A stretch of 7,928 nt of DNA, taken from NCBI GenBank assembly GCA_946887345.1, contig CAMPKR010000109.1:1-7928 (forward strand), given 5' to 3'. The translations under genes were made by a program, and so were the position numbers. Every line of letters begins with the position of its first letter. Positions within the stretch are counted from its first letter, which is position 1. The DNA comes from an uncultured Bacteroidota bacterium. GTDB taxonomy: Bacteria > Bacteroidota > Bacteroidia > Chitinophagales > Chitinophagaceae. This document shows, in pieces, positions 1 through 5,259 of the stretch. The notes below the pieces were generated by a model. It searched no databases, had not been told where the DNA came from, and saw only the letters and a list, made by a program, of their open reading frames with translations.

Positions 1-60
1 GTAAAAGAATTTCTTATTAATATTGTGATAGGATTGTGCTTACTAACCCATCCTTTATAG

Positions 61-97
61 AGTCCGGCTTGTCACAACAGCCGGACTTTTTCTTTTT
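61..97 (+). terminator. Rho-independent terminator of an upstream gene
   Basis: A perfect 9-bp stem (AGTCCGGCT at 61-69 with AGCCGGACT at 79-87) encloses a 9-nt loop and is followed directly by a T-rich tract (88-97, one C). It reads in the + direction and has no T-run on the other side, so it most likely ends a gene lying left of the window. Frame 1 is open from base 1 to a TAG at 58-60 and frame 2 has a TAA at 2-4; neither is long enough to assign the upstream gene. Confidence 0.85.
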
Positions 98-154
98 ACA
101 ACTCTCTGAAAGACTTGCCAGCAAAGCGTTTCGAAGCACACAATTTTCATCAGC

Positions 155-742
155 ATGTACACTTACTACGTTTTTTACAAGCCATACAAGGTACTTTGTC
201 AATTTAGCCCAGAGGGCGAAAAACAGACATTAGCCGACTTTTTCGCGGAAATTTCTAAAAATATTTACCCGGTAGGTAGGTTAGATTTTGATAGTGAGGG
301 GATGCTTTTGTTAACAAATGACAAGCAGTTGTCGCATCAACTACTGGAACCGAAGTTTGCACATAAGAGAACGTACCTGGTGCAGGTAGAAGGTAGTATA
401 ACGAAAGACGCAATAGACCAATTGCAAAAAGGCGTAACTATAAACGTAGACGGCAAACCATACAAGACCAGGCCGGCGATAGTAAAAATACTCAGTGCGT
501 CACCCGAGGTTCCCGAGAGAAATCCCCCGATAAGATACCGTAAGGAAATTCCGACCAGTTGGATCAGCCTGACACTTACTGAAGGGAAAAACAGGCAGGT
601 GAGAAAAATGACAGCAGCAGTGAACTTTCCTACGCTGAGACTGATAAGGTTTAGTATAGGCGATGTGAATATAGAAGGGTATGCTGCGGGTGAGCAAAGA
701 GAGTTTGACGAAAGGATCAAAACACAACTGTTGTCCCGTTAA
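155..742 (+). CDS. rluE: RluE-type 23S rRNA pseudouridine synthase (RsuA/RluB/E/F family)
   Basis: This 195-residue protein converts a specific uridine in rRNA to pseudouridine and acts in the cytoplasm on 23S rRNA. The signature [16 protein letters not shown] lies at residues 41-56, with D44 as the expected catalytic aspartate. [10 protein letters not shown] follows at about 71-80 and the GKNRQVRKM motif in the C-terminal third. The protein starts almost at once with the synthase fold (YVFYKPYKV) and has no S4 RNA-binding domain, which fits RluE rather than RsuA, RluB or RluF. The ATG at 155 is chosen because the conserved YKPYKV segment follows within seven codons; no clear Shine-Dalgarno precedes it. 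The exact target nucleotide cannot be read from sequence, so the RluE name rests on domain make-up. It stands alone between a terminator and a 307-bp gap. Confidence 0.88.
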   Translation: MYTYYVFYKPYKVLCQFSPEGEKQTLADFFAEISKNIYPVGRLDFDSEGMLLLTNDKQLSHQLLEPKFAHKRTYLVQVEGSITKDAIDQLQKGVTINVDGKPYKTRPAIVKILSASPEVPERNPPIRYRKEIPTSWISLTLTEGKNRQVRKMTAAVNFPTLRLIRFSIGDVNIEGYAAGEQREFDERIKTQLLSR

Positions 743-760
743 CAAACCTGTGGGTATTTC

Positions 761-769
761 TGTGGATAA
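761..769 (-). promoter_or_regulatory. Consensus DnaA-box sequence
   Basis: TGTGGATAA on the + strand is TTATCCACA on the - strand, a perfect match to the high-affinity DnaA box of E. coli. It lies 19 bp after the rluE stop. A weaker look-alike (TGTGGGTAT) sits about 10 bp upstream. There is no cluster and no AT-rich unwinding element next to it, so this is not an origin; a single regulatory or titration site, or chance, are the options. Confidence 0.25.
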
Positions 770-933
770 AAATGAGGGCATAATTATTATAGCTAAATGA
801 TAATTTAGGTATTATTGTTAGAGAGGATAATTCTTGCCCCATATGATAAAGATGATGTTGTTTTCCTGCGTTATGATGATATGCAGGGTAATATATGAAT
901 CTTAATGCCGCTGGCCGGCAGATGATATAACGG

Positions 934-958
934 AAAACAGGCTTCTGAGGCTTGTTTT
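934..958 (+). terminator. Weak hairpin, possible terminator after rluE
   Basis: AAAACAGGC (934-942) and GCTTGTTTT (950-958) form a 9-bp stem with one G-U wobble and a 7-nt loop. The 3' arm ends in four T and the sequence continues AATAAAAT. Stability is low and the position is nearly 200 bp after rluE, so the terminator reading is tentative. Confidence 0.3.
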
Positions 959-992
959 AATAAAATATTAGCGCTGTTAACTATACTTTTAG

Positions 993-1021
993 TTGCTAAT
1001 CCAAATGGATGGTTATTTTTG
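993..1021 (+). promoter_or_regulatory. Bacteroidota-type promoter for the adk-obgE-rhodanese operon
   Basis: TATTTTTG at 1014-1021 matches the Bacteroidota -7 element TAnnTTTG, and a TTG at 993-995 could serve as the -33 element with an 18-bp spacer, slightly shorter than usual. A start site near 1027 would give a leader of about 20 nt before the adk ATG at 1050. The leader carries AGGAA about 5 nt before the ATG. Confidence 0.5.
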
Positions 1022-1049
1022 TGCCGTTATTTATTTATAGGAACTCATT

Positions 1050-1631
1050 ATGTTTAATTTAGTTTTGTTCGGCCCCCCGGGTAGTGGAAAAGGTACGCAG
1101 TCGGAGAATATACTGAAGGCTTACCGCCTGATGCATATCTCTACCGGGGACTTGCTGCGCGATGAAGTAGGTCGCCAAACCCCTCTCGGTATTGAAGCAA
1201 AGAAGTATATGGACCAGGGCTTCCTGGTGCCCGATGAAGTGGTGATAGGAATGATAAGCAGTAAGATAGACCAGAAGCCGGATGCACGCGGATTCATCTT
1301 TGATGGTTTCCCACGCACTAAAGCCCAGGCCGAGGCCCTGGATAAGCTATTGGAGTTTAAGCACACACAAATACATCTTGTTCTATCACTCGAAGTGCCT
1401 GAAACAGAACTGATCACCCGCCTGGTAAAGAGGGGTGAAACATCGGGCCGCAGTGATGATACGGAAGACGTGATCACCAAACGCATAAAGGAGTATTACG
1501 CCAAAACCGAAGCAGTAGCCAGCCATTACGAGGTACAGGGCAAGCTGGAAAGGATAAAGGGCGATAACACTATAGAAGAGACCTTTAGACATCTTTCAAA
1601 GGAAATAGAAAAGTACTTGTTGCCAGCATAG
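1050..1631 (+). CDS. adk: Adenylate kinase, short-LID form
   Basis: It interconverts ATP + AMP and 2 ADP in the cytoplasm and sets the adenylate energy charge. The P-loop GPPGSGKGT lies at residues 8-16, the AMP-binding HISTGDLLR at 29-37 and the FDGFPRT signature at 84-90. The segment around [10 protein letters not shown] (near 130) is the short lid: no zinc-binding cysteine insertion is present. The length of 193 residues fits the short bacterial and cytosolic AK type common in Bacteroidota. The ATG at 1050 places the P-loop correctly. It is the first gene of an operon, and its TAG stop overlaps the GTG start of obgE by one base (TAGTG), which suggests translational coupling. All expected core residues are present. 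Confidence 0.97.
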   Translation: MFNLVLFGPPGSGKGTQSENILKAYRLMHISTGDLLRDEVGRQTPLGIEAKKYMDQGFLVPDEVVIGMISSKIDQKPDARGFIFDGFPRTKAQAEALDKLLEFKHTQIHLVLSLEVPETELITRLVKRGETSGRSDDTEDVITKRIKEYYAKTEAVASHYEVQGKLERIKGDNTIEETFRHLSKEIEKYLLPA

Positions 1632-2629
1632 TGGAGAAAGGGAATTTTGTTGATTATATAAGGATCTTTACCCGCTCGGGTAAAGGCGGCGCAGGCAGTG
1701 CGCATTTTGCACGTACCAAGTTTAATCCTATGGCAGGACCTGACGGTGGCGATGGAGGCCGGGGAGGGCATATCATATTGCGTGGTAATGCCCAGTTATG
1801 GACATTACTCCACCTGCGCTATCACAAGAACGTATTGGCCGAGAACGGCGACAATGGCATTAAGAACAATTGCACGGGCCGTGATGGTAAAGACATAATA
1901 CTTGAAGTTCCGTTAGGTACCATCGCACGCGATGAAGAAACGGGTGAAGTGGAAGCTGAGGTGCTTGAAGATGGCCAGGAGATAGTATGGATACCCGGAG
2001 GCAAGGGTGGACTAGGCAATACTAACTTTAAAACTGCCACCAACCAGGCCCCTGAATATGCCCAACCCGGCGAGATGGGCATAGAGGGCTGGAAACACCT
2101 GGAGCTGAAGATACTGGCCGATGTAGGCCTGGTAGGCTTCCCAAACGCAGGCAAGTCGACACTGCTATCAGTAGTGAGCGCTGCTAAGCCTAAGATAGCC
2201 AACTATGCGTTTACAACGCTTGTGCCTCAGCTAGGAATTGTTCACTACAGGGACAATAAGTCTTTCTGTATGGCTGATCTGCCCGGTATAATAGAAGGCG
2301 CTGCAGAAGGCAAAGGCTTAGGGCACCGCTTTCTGAGGCATATCGAACGTAATTCAGTCTTGCTCTTCCTGATACCGGCTGATAGTGCAGACCATGCTAA
2401 GGAATTCCAGATACTGCTGAACGAGCTGGAGGAATACAATCCCGAACTGCTGGATAAGAAGATACTTATAGCCATCAGCAAAAGCGATATGCTGGACGAT
2501 GAGCTGAAGGAGGAGATAGCCAAGACCCTGCCGCAGGAACTACCTCACATCTTTATTTCGGCCATGACCAATATGGGTATCACTGAGCTGAAAGATGAAC
2601 TATGGAATGCTATAGTTTCAGAGCAATAG
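1631..2629 (+). CDS. obgE: GTPase Obg (CgtA), ribosome assembly
   Basis: Obg is a conserved GTPase that binds the 50S ribosomal subunit and links its maturation to GTP/ppGpp levels. Residues 1-160 form the glycine-rich Obg fold (SGKGGAGS at 16-23, GGDGGRGG at 39-46). The G domain has P-loop GFPNAGKST at 169-177, switch I YAFTT at 192-196, G3 DLPG at 216-219, G4 SKSD at 283-286 in place of the canonical NKxD, and G5 SAM at 310-312. At 332 residues it ends after the G domain and lacks the OCT domain found in some Gram-positive Obg proteins. The GTG at 1631 is the only start that keeps the conserved FVDYIRIF N-terminus; the next Met lies inside the Obg fold. It is coupled to adk by a one-base overlap and followed after 3 bp by a rhodanese gene. 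Confidence 0.96.
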   Translation: MEKGNFVDYIRIFTRSGKGGAGSAHFARTKFNPMAGPDGGDGGRGGHIILRGNAQLWTLLHLRYHKNVLAENGDNGIKNNCTGRDGKDIILEVPLGTIARDEETGEVEAEVLEDGQEIVWIPGGKGGLGNTNFKTATNQAPEYAQPGEMGIEGWKHLELKILADVGLVGFPNAGKSTLLSVVSAAKPKIANYAFTTLVPQLGIVHYRDNKSFCMADLPGIIEGAAEGKGLGHRFLRHIERNSVLLFLIPADSADHAKEFQILLNELEEYNPELLDKKILIAISKSDMLDDELKEEIAKTLPQELPHIFISAMTNMGITELKDELWNAIVSEQ

Positions 2630-2632
2630 ACC

Positions 2633-2929
2633 ATGAAACAAATAACTGCCAGAGAGCTAAAGGAAAAACTAGAGAGCAATGCAGAAGTATTGCTGATAGA
2701 CATCCGTGAAGGCTGGGAGCGTGAGTTATTCAATATCGGAGGTCTGCATATCCCGATGGGCGAATTGCCGGAACATCTCTCTGAGATACCTAAAGACCGG
2801 GACGTAGTGCTTTATTGCGAAAAAGGTATCCGCAGTACTATAGCCATACAAAGATTGGAGGGAGCAGGATTCCAAAACCTGGTAAATCTTAGCGGTGGCA
2901 TGAAGGCCTGGAAAAGCTTAGCGGAGTAA
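2633..2929 (+). CDS. Single-domain rhodanese-like protein
   Basis: This is a 98-residue stand-alone rhodanese fold (GlpE/PspE size class) that would carry a persulfide on its active-site cysteine. The loop YCEKGIRST contains C62 followed by the CxxGxR pattern (C62 to R67); LLIDIRE at 20-26 is the usual CH2A-like N-terminal motif and LSGGMKAW near the end is the typical C-terminal signature. There is no signal peptide, so it should be cytoplasmic. It starts 3 bp after obgE and is probably co-transcribed with adk-obgE. Its last 12 bp overlap the 3' end of the opposing ldcA-like gene. The sulfur acceptor is unknown; it might serve tRNA thiolation, given the neighbours, but nothing in the sequence proves this. 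Confidence 0.92.
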   Translation: MKQITARELKEKLESNAEVLLIDIREGWERELFNIGGLHIPMGELPEHLSEIPKDRDVVLYCEKGIRSTIAIQRLEGAGFQNLVNLSGGMKAWKSLAE

Positions 2930-3826
2930 TTCCATGTGTCCGCCATTTTCATTGACTACCAGACGGTGATTTATGCCTAATGTGAGGGTATAATTGATAT
3001 CCTGGTGGCCTGCGGGAAAATTGAAACAAACAGGATACTCATATTCAGACACCTTATCCCAAATGATCTCCTCAAGCGTTTGACCGAAGGGACGTTCGGT
3101 ATCTTTCATGTCAGTGAACGAACCAAGGATCAGCCCTGATAATTTATCCAGCTTTCCGGCGCGTTTCAGGTTGAGCATCATGCGGTCCACATTGTAGAGA
3201 TACTCGCCAACGTCTTCAATAAAGAGTATTTTACCTGTTGTATCAACTTCAGAAGCGGAACCTGTGAGGTGTGCAAGAAGGGCCAGGTTGCCACCGGTAA
3301 GTATTCCCTCTGCCGTGCCCGACCTATTGAATAATGAAGGCGGGCAGCTATACCGCAAAGGCTTGCCAGTTATAGCGTCTCTAAAACACTTGATATAGTC
3401 GCTCTGCTCTGATTGCGGACTAAAGGCGCGACCCATAATGCTATGCAGTGTTGGGATGCCCAGCGTAGCCTGTATATGATTATGCAAAACGGTAATATCA
3501 CTGAGGCCGCAGATCCATTTGGGCTTGTCTGCGAATTTTGTGAAGTCAAGGCGGTCGATGATCCTGCTCAGTCCATAACCCCCACGGCCCATCATGATGG
3601 CGTGAATACTATCGTCATCTATCATGTGCTGCAATTCGCTCAGCCGCTCTTCATCTGTGCCTGAGAAGTAAAAATGTTCGTTGCCAACGGTATTACCCAC
3701 AGCCACGTTAAAACCCCATGATTTTAAAACGGTAACTGCATAAGCAACACTCCCGGGGGCCATGTAACCTGCGGGACATGTAATGCCTATGGTATTGCCT
3801 GCTTGTAAATATGGAGGAACGTTCAT
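2918..3826 (-). CDS. ldcA: LD-carboxypeptidase, peptidase family S66
   Basis: Family S66 enzymes cleave the L,D-bond that holds the terminal D-alanine of murein tetrapeptides during peptidoglycan recycling. The expected Ser-Glu-His triad is visible: S109 in CGLSDIT, E204 in LFIEDVGEY and H274 in NFPAGH. The N-terminal ITCPAGY (15-21) and MGRGGYGLSR (79-88) are also family hallmarks. The length of 302 residues is normal. No signal peptide is seen, which fits the cytoplasmic recycling enzyme. It starts 6 bp after the Rieske gene and is the last gene of the - strand cluster. Its stop lies inside the opposing rhodanese gene (12-bp tail-to-tail overlap). A related S66 member is MccF, which cleaves microcin C-type conjugates; the sequence alone does not exclude that role, but the recycling enzyme is more likely. 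Confidence 0.93.
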   Translation of the reverse strand: MNVPPYLQAGNTIGITCPAGYMAPGSVAYAVTVLKSWGFNVAVGNTVGNEHFYFSGTDEERLSELQHMIDDDSIHAIMMGRGGYGLSRIIDRLDFTKFADKPKWICGLSDITVLHNHIQATLGIPTLHSIMGRAFSPQSEQSDYIKCFRDAITGKPLRYSCPPSLFNRSGTAEGILTGGNLALLAHLTGSASEVDTTGKILFIEDVGEYLYNVDRMMLNLKRAGKLDKLSGLILGSFTDMKDTERPFGQTLEEIIWDKVSEYEYPVCFNFPAGHQDINYTLTLGINHRLVVNENGGHMELLR

Positions 3827-3832
3827 GAAACG

Positions 3833-4153
3833 CTAAGATAATAAGCCTACATAATAAGAACCGTCTCTTATTTCTACCGGGAAAGTGCGGAGCTTGTAGC
3901 CCTCGCCTGTGCTGTTGTAGCCATTGGCGGGGTTGAATTTATATTTATGCAGCGGGCAAACGATATGGCCACGCGCATCAAGCCAGCCATCACAAAGCGG
4001 AGCACCGGAGTGTGGACAGGTAGCAGCGAAAGCAAAAACGCGCTCTGTAGTTTTAAGTAGCCCTACCTGTTTTTCACCTATAGTTACTTCTTTCAGGTTG
4101 CCATCTTCGAGGCTTGAAACGAGAGTTGATATGTCGTACCAATCGTAAAGCAT
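3833..4153 (-). CDS. Small Rieske [2Fe-2S] ferredoxin-like protein
   Basis: This 106-residue soluble protein carries one Rieske cluster. The ligands are C46 and H48 (CPHSGAPL) and C66 and H69 (CPLHKYKF), the standard CxH...CxxH pattern. It resembles stand-alone NirD or dioxygenase-ferredoxin type domains and has no transmembrane helix, so it is probably a cytoplasmic electron carrier or redox subunit. I chose the ATG at 4153 over an in-frame ATG at 4195: it follows AGGAGA by 2 nt, overlaps the tadA stop as TAATG, and gives MLYDWYDI, a natural N-terminus, while the longer version adds 14 residues inside tadA. No oxygenase or reductase partner is encoded nearby, so its electron donor and acceptor are unknown. 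Confidence 0.9.
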   Translation of the reverse strand: MLYDWYDISTLVSSLEDGNLKEVTIGEKQVGLLKTTERVFAFAATCPHSGAPLCDGWLDARGHIVCPLHKYKFNPANGYNSTGEGYKLRTFPVEIRDGSYYVGLLS

Positions 4154-4596
4154 TATCTCCTGGCGAGGAAAAAATCTTTCATGAGTTGGGCACATTCATC
4201 GGCGAGGATGCCGTGTACCAGTTCTGCTTTCTGGTGAAAAGGGAAATTCTCACCCGTGGTTTTGCGATATCCGTTCTTAATGTCGGAAGCACCGTAAACG
4301 ATGCGGCCGATCTTGGACCAGTACATGGCACCGCAGCACATAAGGCAGGGTTCAACGGTAACATATATAGTTGCTTCAGGAAGATATTTGCTGCCAAGTG
4401 AATTGAAAGCTGCGGTAAGTGCTATCATTTCGGCATGTGCGGTACTGTCGTTCAATTGTTCTACCTGGTTGTGCCCTCGTGAGATGAGCTTACTATCCCA
4501 AACTACTACAGCGCCTACCGGCACTTCACCTGCCTCGTAAGCAAGCTTAGCCTGGCGGAGCGCTTCCTTCATAAAATATGTATCGTCGAAAAGCAT
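4153..4596 (-). CDS. tadA: tRNA-specific adenosine deaminase TadA (A34 to inosine)
   Basis: TadA deaminates adenosine 34 of a tRNA-Arg to inosine, allowing wobble decoding of CGN codons. The zinc site is complete: HAE at 54-56 (H54 ligand, E56 proton shuttle) and PCLMCCGA from 83 (C84 and C87 ligands). GEVPVGAVVV at 23-32 and the C-terminal KDFFLARR tail, which contacts tRNA in this family, are also present. At 147 residues it has normal length. The ATG at 4596 is chosen because it leaves a short lead to the conserved YFMKEAL helix. The product is distinct from guanine or cytosine deaminases by the whole motif set, although those share the CDA fold. The stop overlaps the Rieske ATG by one base. 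A TATATTTG promoter element lies about 33 bp upstream. Confidence 0.95.
   Translation of the reverse strand: MLFDDTYFMKEALRQAKLAYEAGEVPVGAVVVWDSKLISRGHNQVEQLNDSTAHAEMIALTAAFNSLGSKYLPEATIYVTVEPCLMCCGAMYWSKIGRIVYGASDIKNGYRKTTGENFPFHQKAELVHGILADECAQLMKDFFLARR
4156..4161 (-). promoter_or_regulatory. Shine-Dalgarno-like AGGAGA before the Rieske start
   Basis: On the - strand AGGAGA encodes the last two arginines of TadA and sits 2 nt before the ATG of the Rieske gene in the string AGGAGATAATG. The spacing is short for classical initiation, so it more likely helps ribosomes that have just ended tadA to restart. It supports the 4153 start. Confidence 0.5.
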
Positions 4597-4606
4597 TAAA
4601 CCCTAA

Positions 4607-4616
4607 CCCTAAAGGG
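4607..4616. repeat. Short palindrome CCCTAAAGGG upstream of tadA
   Basis: The string CCCTAAAGGG forms CCCT/AGGG arms around AA and is preceded by another AACCCT. On the - strand it reads GCCCCTTTAGGGTTAGGG just before the tadA start. From memory, similar CCCCTTTAGGGG strings recur in intergenic DNA of Bacteroidota; this needs a genome search. It lies in the expected tadA leader. Confidence 0.35.
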
Positions 4617-4628
4617 GCTTCCTTGTTG

Positions 4629-4636
4629 CAAATATA
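4629..4636 (-). promoter_or_regulatory. Bacteroidota -7 promoter element for tadA-Rieske-ldcA
   Basis: CAAATATA on the + strand is TATATTTG on the - strand, a match to TAnnTTTG. It would place a start site near 4623 and a leader of about 27 nt before the tadA ATG. The nearest TTTG upstream (4664-4661) is 24 bp away, longer than the usual spacer, so only the -7 box is well supported. Confidence 0.42.
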
Positions 4637-4650
4637 AACTGCCTGCTTTG

Positions 4651-4664
4651 TTTGCCACGGCAAA
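4651..4664. repeat. Perfect inverted repeat TTTGCC-AC-GGCAAA
   Basis: Six-base arms are separated by two bases, just upstream (on the - strand) of the putative tadA -7 box and right after the dtd stop. The dyad could be an operator or a small hairpin between dtd and tadA. There is no T-run on the - strand side, so a terminator is unlikely. Confidence 0.35.
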
Positions 4665-4696
4665 TCCCTCAAATCCTAAAAATCACGGTTCAAACT
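4663..4696. repeat. Half copy of the GATT/AATC phased repeat at the dtd 3' end
   Basis: AATC words start at 4663, 4672 and 4681, exactly 9 bp apart, and the last runs into AATCACGGTTCAAACT (4681-4696). That string matches AATCGTGGTTCAAACT of the repeat next to mnmE (5227-5242) at 14 of 16 bases. The repeat therefore covers the last codons and stop of dtd. No matching second arm is visible to the left. Confidence 0.6.
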
Positions 4697-5131
4697 ATCC
4701 ATAATGATGGTCACCGGACCATCGTTTACCAGGGCCACCTTCATATCTGCTCCGAATGTGCCCGTTAATGTTGGTTTGCCTAACAGTCTGGTCATTTGAG
4801 TGGAGAAATATTCATATAAGGGAATGGCTTGCTCCGGCCTGGCTGCCCGGATAAAAGAGGGGCGGTTACCTTTTTTGTATGAGGCATGCAGCGTAAACTG
4901 GCTCACTACCAATACTTCACCTCCCAATTCCTGTATATCCTTGTTCATCAGCCCTGCCTCATCGGAGAAAACGCGGAGCTGGGCTATCTTTTTACAGAGC
5001 CAATCAGCATCTTCACTGGTATCGGCGGCTTCTATTCCTAAAAGCACCATAAAGCCGAGCCCTATGGCAGACTTCATTTCTCCATTGATAGTGACACTGG
5101 CGGTGGATACACGCTGGATGACTGCTCTCAT
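4676..5131 (-). CDS. dtd: D-aminoacyl-tRNA deacylase
   Basis: Dtd hydrolyses D-amino acids (and glycine) mischarged on tRNA and so protects translation. The 151-residue length is typical. The N-terminus MRAVIQRVSTASVTI is the classic family start, SQFTL is at 77-81, and NDGPVTIIMDS near 136-146 holds the Gly-cisPro motif (G138, P139) that enters the partner subunit's active site in the dimer. The ATG at 5131 abuts the 105-bp repeat, which begins only 4 bp upstream, so its promoter must lie in or beyond that repeat; I see no TAnnTTTG on this strand there. The last codons (NRDF and TAG) lie inside a half copy of the same repeat. tadA follows after a 79-bp gap with its own promoter signal, so the two may be separate transcripts. 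Confidence 0.96.
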   Translation of the reverse strand: MRAVIQRVSTASVTINGEMKSAIGLGFMVLLGIEAADTSEDADWLCKKIAQLRVFSDEAGLMNKDIQELGGEVLVVSQFTLHASYKKGNRPSFIRAARPEQAIPLYEYFSTQMTRLLGKPTLTGTFGADMKVALVNDGPVTIIMDSLNRDF

Positions 5132-5135
5132 ATGA

Positions 5136-5240
5136 TTTGAACCACGATTCTTTAGATTGTTGGGATTGCCTTGAGCTCATAAAGATAATGCTGAATAGCT
5201 ATCATGGAGGTCCTTTAAATCATGTAAATCGTGGTTCAAA
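5136..5240. repeat. 105-bp palindromic repeat with 14-bp terminal inverted repeats
   Basis: TTTGAACCACGATT (5136-5149) and AATCGTGGTTCAAA (5227-5240) are perfect inverted copies. Inside, GATT words start at 5146, 5155 and 5164 and AATC words at 5218 and 5227, all on a 9-bp step, so GATT at 5155 pairs with AATC at 5218 and further bases pair imperfectly toward the centre near 5188. It fills nearly all of the dtd-mnmE intergenic region and encodes no protein. The form suggests a MITE- or REP-like intergenic element. Confidence 0.7.
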
Positions 5241-5243
5241 CTG

Positions 5244-5251
5244 TACCTTTG
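5244..5251 (+). promoter_or_regulatory. Bacteroidota -7 element for mnmE
   Basis: TACCTTTG matches TAnnTTTG and sits 3 bp after the palindromic repeat. The mnmE ATG is at 5260, so a start site 5-7 bp downstream of the box would yield a nearly leaderless mRNA. No clear -33 TTG is seen at the right distance; that position falls inside the repeat. Confidence 0.42.
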
Positions 5252-5259
5252 CAGTGGCT

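Larger units (their letters stand above)
743..1049. other. Gene-free intergenic region between rluE and adk
   Basis: No ORF here looks like a gene; the longest + strand ATG frames I checked by eye end within about 18 codons. The stretch is AT-rich and holds a DnaA-box match near the rluE end, a weak hairpin at 934-958, and a Bacteroidota-type promoter just before adk. I see no tRNA and no riboswitch that I can recognise. Confidence 0.7.

Noticed and set aside
1..60. Open frame 1 ending in TAG at 58-60 as the C-terminus of an upstream gene
   Set aside because: Only 19 codons are visible and another frame has a stop at 2-4, so the true end of the upstream gene cannot be decided.
337..720. 127-codon ORF on the - strand inside rluE
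   Set aside because: Its frame is the shadow of a well-supported pseudouridine synthase and its translation is low-complexity and domain-free.
743..1049. Riboswitch or small RNA gene between rluE and adk
   Set aside because: No recognisable aptamer core and only one weak hairpin; nothing beyond a promoter is supported.
2477..2490. Non-canonical G4 motif SKSD in Obg as a sign of altered nucleotide specificity
   Set aside because: Ser or Thr at the first position of NKxD is tolerated in GTPases and the Asp that sets guanine specificity is present; all other G motifs are intact.
4598..4612. Telomere-like string AACCCTAACCCTAA
   Set aside because: Only two units, in a bacterial context and next to a CCCTAAAGGG palindrome; more likely part of a local repeat or chance.
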